DNA of 64,000 nt, from positions 1-64,000 of the forward strand of contig VZSF01008482.1 of assembly GCA_013398295.1 (NCBI GenBank). The letters run 5' to 3'. The position numbers and the translations under genes are program-made. The notes beneath the pieces were generated by a model that saw only the letters and a list, made by a program, of their open reading frames with translations, had not been told where the DNA came from and did not search any database. Within the stretch, counting starts at the first letter, position 1. Each line of letters starts with the position of its first letter. The stretch is from Chionis minor (taxonomy: Eukaryota; Chordata; Aves; Charadriiformes; Chionididae). Below are positions 27,605 through 39,948 of the stretch, in pieces.

Positions 27605-28704
27605 TAGCAAGAGTGTCTTTCACAGGGACTACTGTAAAGGGCAGAAGCCAGGGACCACAGCAGAGATTTGGGTGCAGACTTCAGTGCTGTCTAAGAGTAA
27701 TTCATGGGCTTGTGGGAACTGGGCTATTCGCTCCATTCTCCAGATCTGGTCTTCCCACGAGTGCGGTAGCACCTCGGGTCCTTTCCCTTGTCCCTCAGGG
27801 AAAGGATGCAGAGCTCCTAGTGCAGGACAGTGCTGGCTGGGGGAGGAGAGAGTGGGACACTGGGTGTGGAATTCGTGTCTGGGAGCATTTCATTCCCACC
27901 TTGGATACAGGAGGCAGAAAAATTGGGAAGACAATAAACTCTCACCCCTTTTGCCAAACTGAAATAATAGATATTGAGATTGATTTCAGCTCTATTTAAT
28001 GAGGGATAATTAACCCACACATCACAAGGCCATACGATTACACTGGTTGGAAATTTTCCAGTTAATGCGCTATTTGATATTTCCACCTAATTTTCAATTG
28101 ATGTCTTAATTATGAAAGATATTGCACCATTATTAACACCATTCTCAAACAAATTCCTGTCACTGTTGTGATTTTACATAGGCATGTGGGCCTCTCGCTG
28201 CCAGTCCCCACGGCAGCCCCTTCCCCTCGGACACAGGTGCTGAGCATGTTTGCTGAGCCAGAGCTGCACAGGAGCAGCTTGTGCAAGCCTACGTGGAGGA
28301 CTAGGGCAAAGCCAGGATCGGGATATCTTCTGTTAACCCCAGGACCGAGTCCAGTCTTCCCCTTTTGCAGTACTTGAGTGTGCAGAAGGTCCCGTGCAAG
28401 CCCACAACAGGTCGAAGAATACATAAATCAAGATCCCTGCCAGCTCCCCACCCTCTGCCCCTCACTTCTCCATGAGAGCAGGTACAGGTATAGAAGTCAT
28501 TCATGGCTCAGCTTCTGTCACAGACCAGCTCAGAGCTATAATAGGGAAGTGGTGGTGGGGTGGGTAGGGTTGTGATGATAGACCTTCAGGGAGGGGTGGA
28601 CCAAAGCTGGTCACTTGAAAACCAATGATGCCTACCTGTCACTACACTCCTGAAGGGGAAAGGAGGTACAAGCATCATTTTTGGGACAGCCTTAATTTTT
28701 GCAT

Positions 28705-29405
28705 GAATGTAGAGGGGGAGAATCCCCTCCCTCACCCTGCTGGCCACACTTCGTTTCATGCAGCCCAGAATACAGTTGGCCTTCTGAGCTGCAAGTGCAC
28801 ATTGATGGTTCATGTTGAGCTTCTCATCTCCCAAAACGCCCAAGTCCCTCTCCTCAGGGCTGCTCTCGATCCATTCTCCACCCAGCCTGGATTTGTGCAT
28901 GGGATTGCCCCGACCCCCATGCAGGACCTTGCACTTGGCCTTGTTGAACTTCATGAGATTAGCATGGCCCACCTCTCAAGCCTGTCCCGGTCCCTCTGGA
29001 TGGCATCCCTTCCCTCCAGTGTGTCAACCGTGCCACACAGTTTGGTGTCATCAGCAAACTTGCTGAGGGTGCACTCAGTCCCAACATCCATGTCGTCAAC
29101 AAAGATGTTAAATAGTACTGGTCCCAGTACCAATCCCTGAGGACCGCCACTTGTCACTGCTCGCCACTTGGACATTGGCCAGTTGACCACAAGTCTTTGT
29201 GTGCAGCTATCCAGACAATTCCTTATCCACCAAGTGATCCATCTATCAAACCCATGTCTCTCCAATTTTGAGACAGGATATCAAGCGGGACCGTGACAAA
29301 TGCCTGGCACAAGTCCAGGTAGATAATGTCAGTTGTTCTTGCCTTATCCACCAATGTTGTAACCTCCTCGTAGAGGGCCAGGAGTCCCTCTCCATCTCTT
29401 CTACT
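28705..29405 (-). mobile_element. CR1 LINE fragment, reverse transcriptase part, truncated at both ends and frameshifted
   Basis: Minus-strand CR1 of a different subfamily from the copy at 20.9-22.5 kb. Three overlapping frames together carry the RT signature: a motif A region YLDLCQAFVTV (near 29330-29300), [13 protein letters not shown], then FADDTKLCG and [16 protein letters not shown] further on. Here the motif A Asp is kept, but frameshifts split the domain. Similarity ends near 28711 ([14 protein letters not shown]), so the C-terminal part and the 3' repeat tail are absent. The right limit is where the RT similarity stops. Confidence 0.9.
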
Positions 29406-32400
29406 AGTGATCATTTCTCATGGGGAGCCTGCGCGGCCCTTGTTGCCTTGATCCACTCCTTCCTCCTTGGCAGAACTGACCGCCCAGAACTCCTTTGCGA
29501 ACTCCCACCTGGCCTTTGACAAGTCTTTCTAAGGAGATGTCTGACCTTCAGGGCTCTTCTACTTATCTTAAAAATAGATATCCCCGCCCAAAAGAGATGG
29601 CCCCAAGCTGGAGATCCCAGGCTGCCCAGACTGACCGAACAGTCTGTGTAGGAGGCTTAAGTCAAAGACTACAGAAGCACAAAGTCTTGAGGGGGTTCTC
29701 CGTGGATGCCCCAGAGCCCTCCTCTGCACCCAACCTTCTGCATGCCATCTACTCTGTGTGGGTATCCAAAGCAAGGCTGGCCAGAAGACAGGGAACAACT
29801 GCCAGGGAAACTGGGGGAGGTAAAGATTCCTGCCATCTCCACGCCACAGCCTGCATGTTTCTGAGGAGCAGGAGGAGCAGGACATTTCTCATTAAGCTTT
29901 CCTTCCAGGCAATTGTGATTTTGTTGGAAGGAAACTTCCTCATGTCCTGTTCTTTGAAGAACAGAATGGGATGTCCCCAATTCTTAACAATGAGGACAAT
30001 TCACTTATGAAGAAAGAAAAAACCAAACAGTTTGAATACTGGTATATGGGGCCTCTGCAAGTCCACAGTGGTGCCTCAGAAGCTGGAGCACAGGCACCAT
30101 CGTTTCTGTGAACTAGGCTTCCTTTCAGCCTCCTCTTCCTATAGTCCTCGTGACTGCACAGCTGCCACCGTGCCCTGCTCTCCATCCCCAAGAGGGCAGA
30201 TCACAGCTCATTGTTGGAACCACACATAAATGCGGGTCCAGAAAAGAGAACAGCAGCACCTGATTTCCAGTAAAACCTTGCAGGGACTCCTGAAACAGCT
30301 CCTTACAGCGAAAATACAGTGAAAATATTGGGGATTTTTCATCTTTTATTTAAAATGCAGTTTTGTTTTTTTTAATAGAAATTTTCTGTACAGGGAGGGA
30401 CATCTGATCAGCTCCAGTTCTCAGCCTCTCTGCCTGAGATTCACCCACCTCTCAGGGTTGCACATCTGATTCACAAGCTCAGTACAAGCCCCAAATTAGG
30501 GGATAACTGTGTCTTCCAGTTGGCTGTTTTCTGCCATTGCTGCACCCATGTAACCTGTCTGGTTACTGGAACATGCCAGCAGCGGGGAGGGGGTCAGCAG
30601 GGACTGATTTATTTTGCCTCCTGCCCCTCCCAGAGGTCCAAGTTCTGGCTCAGGTATTTCTGCAGCAAAGGGGATGGGGGACCCCGCAGGGACAGCTCGT
30701 TTCCAGTGGCTGGACAACATTCTGCCGGAGGCATCCTGGGAGGAAATGCTTCACATACCTGGGGCTGTTCCCTTCTGCTTTGCAGCTTAATGCTCAGGCA
30801 TGAGTCTAGGTGTGGGTTTAGGGAAAATGCAGCCTCAGAAGCTTTAGCCACTGCCATATGAATAATTTTCTTTCCATCCTTTCCACAATTGGCCTAAACT
30901 CTCCCTGTTGACAATGAATTCACCTATAGGGCTGCAGAGAAAGAAAAGCACGGCCATACCTGTGGGTGTTTGCAAATGCAGAGCCCCCAAAGGCCACAGC
31001 TCCTCCACTCTTCAGCTCACTGTAAATCCACCCTGAACCAACTTCTGCCCGCTATCTCCGTGCCCTGGCCACCGTGAGCTGCTCGGGGCAATGTGGTGTA
31101 GATGTTCTCTCCCATCAGTACCTGCTACAAACACAACTCCTCTGCAGAATTTGGTCTTCTGTAGTCTTCCCTAACTCCAAAATAAAACCACATAAACGTC
31201 GAGTTCCCAGTACCAGAGGCAGAGTGCTCCCACTGCTGACCCGAACCTGCCTGGCAAAGCAAAGTACTTTACAAACCAGCATCAAAAGGCTCCTGGGTTT
31301 GAAGCAAGCTAGGGAAGGTGCCTCAGGCCAGTCTTTATGCCCAAATGGAAGAAAAGATGCCATAGCGGGGGTCTGTCTGGACAGAGACAGTTACATATCA
31401 AAGGATACTGCTAAATGATCCCATTCCTTCTGCCTTTTCAAATCCTTCTCCTCTTGAAGCCTAAGGGCAATGGCCTCTACTTGACCACACTGGGAGCTGT
31501 CTCCCCTGTTTGAAGGGACTTGTGTCAGATATCCTCCCAGCACATTCCAGTCACATCAATCTCACCACTGAATTTAAAAATGCCGCAGCTGCCATAACAA
31601 TTAAAAATGCAAACAAGGAAAACAGTATCCAAGCTAGGGGGAGATCAGGGATGTGTATTTATAGCTCCTTATGTAAACCAGATACAATGGAGCCATTTGG
31701 AGCAGAAATAGGCTTAACGTTATCCTCCGTCATGGGATGGCTGGTACAGACTGCAGATCTCAGCCCTACCATGTGCCTCCTCGGATGACATGGAAGATGG
31801 GCAGAGCACTGTCCTTCCACAGGACACAGCCCTCTCAGAGAATATGTCGGTGGTGGACCAACGCGAGAAGCTGGAGGCTTTGCAGCCTGTGGGAGGTGAG
31901 GTAGCTGGTAGTGATGGACAGATACCAGGTCTCATCCTGCACCCCACATGATGAACAAGGGGGAAGAGGTGGCCTGAACCCAACTAGACATTTCTAGGGC
32001 AGCAAAAAAGATGACTTTGCCCCCACCCTTTACTGGAAAGCGGTAATTTCTGTTACTCATCAGTAGGGACCCTGAGGCAAAAACCTGATGACCAAGGTCT
32101 AACAACTGATTCTCACAACTGATAAATTAATTTCAAAGGGTCATTGTGAACTGCTTTAAAAAGTTGCAAGCCCATGAAAAAAAGGGTTACTGCTCCCTGA
32201 ATATTGCTGTTTGTTCTCTTCTCATGTGCTGTTGAATTAAATATTAAATCTGTAGATGCGCTAAATGAATTGATTATGGCTAATGTTAGGAGGAATCAAA
32301 GATTATTAGCCACTTGTCATAAAGTCTGAGCACAGAAGACAGAGAGAATTAGTTTGTCCCACTGACCTGCTTTTGGTTTCTACATGGTTCTCACTGTTGC

Positions 32401-35400
32401 ATGCTAGAAACATGGGAAATAAACAGGGAGAAGTGGAAATACAAGATGATAAAACGGTGTAAATACATGGGAAAAATGAGCCTTGGAAGTGATGTTCCAG
32501 AAAAGTAGGAAAGGATAAAGATAGGGCCAGCATCAAAAAGGGAGAGCCAGAGAATTACCGACAGGCCACCGGTGCTCCCTCCCAGCCTGAATTATCCTGT
32601 GACTCCAAGCTGCACTTCCCAGCAGAGGACACTCATTGCTCTCCCCCTTGGAAATCACCTTCCCAGCCAAGGCCCTCCAGCAGCACTGTTTCTCACTTCG
32701 GGCCAGGCTGCCCCTCTCCCAGCCACAAATAGGCTTCTCCACACATCGGTAGGGCTGGAGCCCTTGTCCTTCCCCAGACGTGCCTGCTGCTTGCCTTTCC
32801 CTCAGTGCTGCCTTCCTTGACACAGCTAATTTCCCAGAGGAGATGGATTGATTCTCTGCAACCACTATGGATTTAATACATGCTATTTATCATCCATCTT
32901 GTCACTCAAATGGAAGAAGTGTGTGCCGGCACAATATATTTGCAAAAATCTCCATTACATTTAGTTAATCCTCCGATGGCCATCAATAAATATCAGGGAC
33001 ATGGAATTCACGCAGGAAGAATTTTAATAAATAAAATATTTACATGAATATTTTTTTATTGTTGCTCAGATTCTCAACAGCCTTTCCCATTTAAAAGTGT
33101 GTCAACCTGCAGCAGCTCTCTTGTTTTAATTATATCAGTCTGCCAAAGCAGTAGAAATTGTGCTGGTTACATCAGTCCCACTGTCTGGGGAAAGGAATAC
33201 ATCAGAGGAAAATTAGTTATCATTGTTCTGACGTAACTGTGTCCTACAAGCGCTTGTCCCATGAGCTGACCCATCGTTCTGTCTGCTTTCAGAAACATCT
33301 AAAGTAGGACCTGGGCTGGGTCTTTTTACCTGGCAGTGAGTAGGCCATCAACACTGTGCAATGGATGGTGGGTATGGCTTCTCCATAAAAGCACCTCAAA
33401 CCTTGTGCAAGGACTACAGGACACTTGGACGGCAGTTCCAGACACACAGCTGGGACAGGACTCAAAAGGTCCCGTGTTTGTTGAACCCAAATTAAGTTAA
33501 GGCTAATTAGGTTAGGAAGGGTGCACCACTCATGGAGATGATTTTTTTCCAGTACAAGAGCTTGGCATAAAGCAGGTCTTTGAGTACAGAGCAAAGTCTG
33601 CCCTATGGGTAAATGGTCCTATCCAGGACTACAGACAAAGTGTGGGTCTCCACCAACTCAGTGCTCTGGAACTTGTGTGGTACAATGCTCTTGGCCCAGC
33701 CATGCTAGCAGAGAGGATTATTGCATCCAATTTAATAATAATTAAAAAAAAGATGTCATTTTGGCCAGTGTGATATTTCAGTACAACTTCCTCATTTTTT
33801 TGCAGAAATCAAGTAGCAACAACTTCAAGATAGTTTGCTCAAAGCCCATTTCCCAGCACAAGTCACTTTCCTTTTTAAAATCTTAAGATTCATGTCATCA
33901 CATGTCTAGTGGCGCTTCTTGAGCTCTTGCTTACAGCTACCACCCCTTAAGAACTGCCTCATCATGAAGCAGATGAAGACAATTGCCCAATTTGACCCAG
34001 ATACTTTATCCCTCAGCCTGACCCAGCTGAAACCATTTTCTCCTCATGAGTCATCAGATGCTGCTGTGTTCTCCATCTCCTTTTAATTGTCATTCTTAGA
34101 CCGGTCCCATTTCTGCGGCACAAATACCTCAGTACAGTAGACTTTCTTAAGTACTGCTCAATATTTCATACAGAGACTTCTCAACATCTTAGACTATTCC
34201 CAACTGATCTCTTTAATCATGAGCAATGCACTGAGAATGCCTAAAATAGTACTTTTTTGCTCCTTATTAGAAGGAGGGGAACAAAGTTTTGTATAAAGGG
34301 AAGATGAATAAGGAGGCTCTGATAAGGGTATTTGGACAAGCAAGCACTGAACATCTGTGAAATGCTCGCGCTCTGGAAACCTCTGTGAGCCATCAGCAGT
34401 TTTCTTCCCACCTGAGCAATGCACAGACTGCAAAGTGGAAGCAAAGGTATGTTTTTATTTGCAAATATAAGCACAAATCACTTTTCCCTAAATGCTCAAC
34501 TGGCTCAAGAAGCTGTCAGATGTACTTTTGCCTCAGTTTCCATCTGAGAAGGATTTGTGAGCAGCCGCAGTGTGTTGTTCTTAAGAGTTTGTGAGAAATG
34601 ATCCTCCGTCGCTTGCTTCTGACCTGATCCCCAGACGGGGGTCGAGCCCTGACAAGTACAGCATGACCCTTCAGCCCACCTAGGTGGGGCAAATGGCATC
34701 CTTTCTGTTCCCACACCAGATTTTGGCCCATATAACCTCTGCCTAGCTCTGTGGGATCCAGAGCTACCCAGCTGGTCAGGCACCTACTTTTTTTCAAATA
34801 AGCAGGTGAATAAGCTTGTGTTACCTGAAATATTTGAGCCCTTTTGAGACCACAACTCACATGCATCTTGCAGATGTGCCAGCAGCCACCACCTCTCCTT
34901 GCCCTAAGAAGGCATCTTCCCAGGGCTGACTCCATCAGTGCTGCCCCATGGGGTGCATACCCAGGGCCAGGGATTTGGCCGGCACGAAGGAAAAGTCCCT
35001 GACACCTGGACAAGCTGTGAATGCTTTCAACTCCAGTTGCACAAAAGAAGCTGGAGGAGGACACATGAAAGTCAGCAGCACAGGGCAGGGAGTCAGATAA
35101 CTTTGCTGGAGGAAAGAGAAAAAACATCCCCAGGGTTTACAATAAATTGCCACCTTCTTCCCAAAGGCTCCTATGAAACACTTGAAAAAGTGACCTCATT
35201 AATTAATGAGATGGGTTAACACTCTCTCCACATACTCTACTTAATTGCAATTCTGCCATTCCCAGTGAATTCTTAATGCTGTATTGATTATTCAAAGCTC
35301 TGTTCGATCAATAAAGCAATAAACCATGTATGCTTAAAAAAGTGATTAAAAAGATAAATACATGAGACACTTCAAAGAAGTCACGTCCTTCTGCAACCCA

Positions 35401-37300
35401 CTTAGCAGCAAAGAGCAAGCAATGGGTAAATATGTTTTAATGTCCTCATCTAATTGAAGTGAGTAATCGTCTCATAAATTTATTTTAATCCCTAATCCAT
35501 GTACAAAGCATTTCCAAACAGAAATCATCCCAAACACTAATGTTTTTTCACTGGCTGCTTGCTCTGTGACCTGCAAAAATGATAGTCGCGGATAAGCAGG
35601 GTAAGAGAGGTTGCAACCAAGAAGAGAGACCCCGTGAGCCTCCTGCCTTGGGTACAGAATGGGTAGGAGATCAAGGAATCTTGAAGGACAAGTCTATTTG
35701 GGAAGCTGCAGAAACATCACAGCATTGTGGCTGAAGTTTCTTTATTGCAAAAAAGGCAGCTGTGTCGTACTCCATGGGCATGGAGTAGGACATGGAGTAG
35801 CCCTATTCAGACTTGATTGGAGCGACATCTGCTGGAGTTGAAGAACCAAGCAAGCCCATTCCTCATCCCTGTCTTGTTCTCCACTTGGCTGGACTCTCCT
35901 CTAGCTTTGCTTCTCCTTGACTACAGCCTCCTTGCACTGAGCATCCACCATACCCGGCAAGGGATCCCTGCAGCCTGTTGCTCACTCCTGTTCCTGTGGG
36001 AGCCACGTCACGTAGCAGCGAGGAGGAGTCAGGGAAACCTTGTGTCCTCCCAAGCGTGTGCGTACGTCTCAGCTCTCACCAGTCTGTCACCCTGCCATAT
36101 TTATGCTGTCGCCCTGTCGATGTGGATCAAGGTGATCATCTTCACTCCCCCACTCCTGCACAGCCGTAGGTCTGATGTCCAGCTTCACGATGGTAACTGG
36201 TGTTGCTGGAATTTTTTTATCATACCGAGGTTACAGGTGTGTCTGTGGGAGGTGGGACCTGACCTCCCGCTGGCCCAGTGTGACAGAGCTTTCCCAGCAA
36301 TGTACCAAGGATCCCAACCCTGCCCCTGGCTGCACTGACAGGGACGCTCTGTCCATCCAGGGCTGAAATCGATCACTACGGTAATCTGCGTTTGAAACTC
36401 TTCAGCAAGAAATCCATGGTTCCCAGTTTGGCTGAGCCTCTTTCTCCTTTAGAGAAACAAATGCTATTAATTTGTACAACACATGATGAATTTGGAGCTA
36501 ACAGATCCCTAGGGCTTCTAACTAAAAAGGATCCGAGCTAAGGGCTCGAAGCCTGGGGAAGAGGAGGAAGAAAATTTCTGGGCTTGAGGTGGGTTTTTTC
36601 GTCTTCTTTTTTTTTTTTTTTTAGTGAAACATTGTGATTTAACAACTACAGACGTTGTTGAACATAAATAAATAAATAACGTGGAGAACTGAGACATGCT
36701 AAGCTCTGCGATTGCATAAATATTCAAGCTGCAAAAGAAATATAAGATTTCAAAGGTGCAAACCTAATTACAGAGTTGTTATCTATCCCCCTGTAGTAAT
36801 CCAAACATAAAGAACACTTCCTCATGGGCTGGTAAGCGGCTGCAGTGCACATCTGAAACGCTGAACCGGGAAAACAGAGCATCCTGTGGCAGCTCAGTGG
36901 CAGCTTACCCTCACACGCACTCTGCCCAGGTAAACCACAACAAACGGCACAGCCTTGACCGGCCCCTGGTTCTCCCATGCGCAGGGGGCTGGGGCTTATA
37001 CTCCATTCCTGGCACATTGTCTCCTTCCATCACTTGTAGGCTCATGATACCTTCGTCTTGTGTCTCCTTGCAACCCCTCTGCTGCGTTTGGTGCCATGAG
37101 GACAGGCACAACCTGACACTGGTGGCAGACTCATCCCATGGACTTCCAAGACCTTTCTGCAACTACGCTGGGCTGTTCTTGCCAGACGTTTCTCCTGCCA
37201 CCTCCTCCTGCCAGGTTTTCTGCGTGGATTCCCCTATGCCATGCGCAGCCTGGTTTGACGCAGGTCTCCTCATCCTTCTGCATGGCTCCCACGTGGTCAG
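29406..37300. other. no gene recognised; several AT-rich blocks
   Basis: Alternates between mixed sequence and AT-rich blocks at about 31550-31640, 32100-32300, 32860-33080 and 35200-35560. The blocks are rich in TAATT, ATTA and AATAAA-like words and may be regulatory. No coding evidence. Confidence 0.6.
36607..36622 (+). repeat. poly(T) run of 16
   Basis: Sixteen T in a row in an AT-rich stretch. ATAA/AATA repeats follow at 36664-36680. Confidence 0.85.
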
Positions 37301-39846
37301 CTGGAGATGACTCTGTCCTGAAGGCCTAGGAAAGCTCCTGCAGGCTGTGGGTGTTGCTAGAGGATGCTTCAGGTCCCCTCACTGCTCTGCAAATGCTTTA
37401 CAAAGCAGCCCAAAATTTATCCAAGTTTTGCTGCCAGCTCCTTTATCCTGGGGTCTGGAGGCTGAAAGCCCTCACCTTCCTGCTCCTGCCTCACCTCTGC
37501 AGCCAGACACAGCCAGCTCCGCTTCCTGGCCGGGGCCAGCACAGAGCAGCCAGAGCCAGGCGGGCATCGTCCATGCTGTGCTGAGACCAGGGGCAAAACC
37601 CAGCAGCCAGCACGGTTTGAGGGGTGCTGAGGTTTTCCCTGGCTCAATGGGCAAAGCCAGAGGTAGTTGAAGTACGAATGATCCCTCTCCGCTCTGATCA
37701 AGACCCTGCAGCTGGTCTGGAAGTGAAAACCCGAGCATCTGCCTGCATCTCCACCACGCTGCCACAGAGGACAGTGACTTAAGCAAACCTTCCCTAAAGG
37801 TGCTTCATGGCCACCGTTTGTGCTGTTTGAAGATCCCTTCAACTCCAATGCTTCCCAGCCTGGATTTTCAGGAAAACTGATCGCTGTCAATGCAAAGGCT
37901 GGGGACCTGGGCTGAAGCCACAGCAGGGAGCAGGGAAAGGAGCAGAAAAATGGGCTGGGGCTCAGTTTGCTGTTTACCAGGAGATTAATCAGATCCCCTT
38001 GGATATCCCTCTTCAGCGGCCGGGGGCTCCCGGGGCACTGCAGGCCAGCACAGTTCCCAGTTGTTTGCACTTGTATCTTCTTTTCCCTCATTTTATAGGT
38101 TTTCAGAGCACAGCACACATAAAACCACAGTACAGAAGGAACAATAGTAGAGAAACCCAATTGTTCATATTTTCTCTTCAAATCCTTAATGGCAAATAAT
38201 ATTTAGGGGGCCCCCAGCACCAACTATTTGTTAAAACACAGATTAAAACTGTCAGGTTAAGATGATGATGAGCTTCCCCACACCCTCCTCTGCTGATGCT
38301 GTTGGTGATGAGCAGAAACATTGTCCAGAGCGTGGCAGTGCCGGCTCTCCTAGTCTTGGCGGGGGGCACGGGCAGGGTCTGGTGTCTCTGCTTTGCTTGT
38401 TTGGGGCCAAATGATGTAAACCGGTGATCGCATGAAATCACGGCACGCAGGTTTATGCCAGTTGCAGCCCAGCAATGCCAGATTTGGCTTCGGCAGTCGT
38501 GGGGCCAGCAGAGAGACGGGGGCAGCCTGCAGATGGGCTGTTGTTTGGTCCAGCCCTGTTTGCACAGACTGTTCATCCCGTTTATCCAGGACAGAGGCAG
38601 CTTCAAAGCCATCGGCACAGCCTGGGCCATTAAGCCACCATCACCAGGGATTTCTCCTGGTTTTTTTGCCAGTCCTTACCACAGGAAAGGCTCACCACTG
38701 GAGAAGCAAAAACACCACGCAGACCTTTGACCCATCTGAGGTCCCCCTCTGTCATGGTTTGGGCATACCATTTTTTGGCATCAGCTGTAAACATAGATCT
38801 TATCACTTTGAGAGCTAACACTTTCTGCACAACGCATTGATTTCAGCACTTAGAAGAGGCCTAGGAAAAAAGTAAAATTACGGAACAGAAAATTGGTTCT
38901 GTTTTACCTCAAACCATTCTCACATGGCTTCTTCTACAATAACAGCTGATCATGCTTAACAGACTGCATTAGACCACCGGTCCCTTTTCCATATAATAGG
39001 CTTAGGGAAAAATGTCCCGTTACTATCTCAAAATCAAATTTGTAATTAGCCTCGCAGGTTTTCCACTGTAGCTCGACTTAAAACATTGGTTCACTTCATC
39101 TCCCTTTTCAGGTTTGGGTTATTCCAACAGGAGAATGTGATTTCTGCAATATTGTCTCTACGGTCAAGAAAAAAAAACCCAAAACCAAACAAATCAGGTC
39201 AAAACCCTCTACGCACCTCTGGGCCAACCTGTGCCTTGACAGCAGACCTTCAGAAGGGCTCGCTGCTCCCCCCCGGCCCCACATGCGCTGCGGCACCAGG
39301 ACCCCCCCTCAGAGGTGCTGCTTTCACCCCCGAGCGTTTCATCCTGGGTGTGCTGCGGGTGCTAAGGCAGAGCTGCTACGCCTGGGAGTCAGTGACCCGC
39401 CGTGACATTGCTCAGGAAACAGCACCCCAGCCACGCGGAGCACAGGCTCTGCCGCTGCTGCAGGAGCCGCAGCTGGAGATTGGGTTTTGGCTGCATCCCA
39501 GGGGAGGACGGGGAATGGCAATGGGGCGCTGGCTGCCACCGGGCTTCCTCAGGGCTCCCTGGGGACGCTTTGGACCATGCAAGCTTGATTTGCCGTGAGA
39601 CCAACGGCTGGGAGAGGGATGCTGCATCCTGGGACGCTGGGGATGGGGGTGATGGTGCAGCACAGGGCTCAGCCCACCCAGCAGCGCGTTGCATATGGCT
39701 AAACCCTGCAACAGCAACGCCGGCCAGCTGCACCACAGGCTTTGAGCGTGGAACCGCGGGGGAGAGGGTCTGGAGAAGGCTTGTTGGAGTGCAGATACCC
39801 CTGCAAGAGGCATGGGACGGACCTGCGCTCCTGAGATACGGATTTG

Positions 39847-39948
39847 GACTGCCAGGCCAGCACCATCCTGCAGGGCAACAGCACCACCTGCTGCACCAAG
39901 AGCCAGAAAGGCTGCGCGGACCCGATCCCGCTGCCCCCGCAGCGCTGT
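39847..39948 (+). other. exon-like window, unidentified
   Basis: Thirty-four consecutive codons (GAC at 39847 to TGT at 39948) have G or C at the third position in 32 of 34, against 17/34 at the first and 21/34 at the second. This strong three-base rhythm is typical of bird coding exons. The peptide has five or six Cys, including an adjacent pair, and one N-glycosylation site (NST), resembling an extracellular Cys-rich segment. A possible acceptor is CTCCTGAG just before 39837; no convincing donor was seen. The frame stays open to 40287 but the rhythm fades after 39948. I do not recognise a family. It may be a real exon, a gene relic, or chance in GC-rich DNA. Confidence 0.25.

Larger units (their letters stand above)
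22501..28704. other. no gene recognised
   Basis: Non-coding sequence with simple repeats at 25433-25502 and 27565-27604. An AT-rich block at 27960-28160 could be a conserved non-coding element. No exon of a known gene was seen. Confidence 0.6.

Noticed and set aside
38752..38830. TGTCATGGTTTGGG resembling the start of an avian ERVL LTR
   Set aside because: Only about 14 bases fit. The sequence beyond does not follow an LTR, and no partner end or target duplication was seen.
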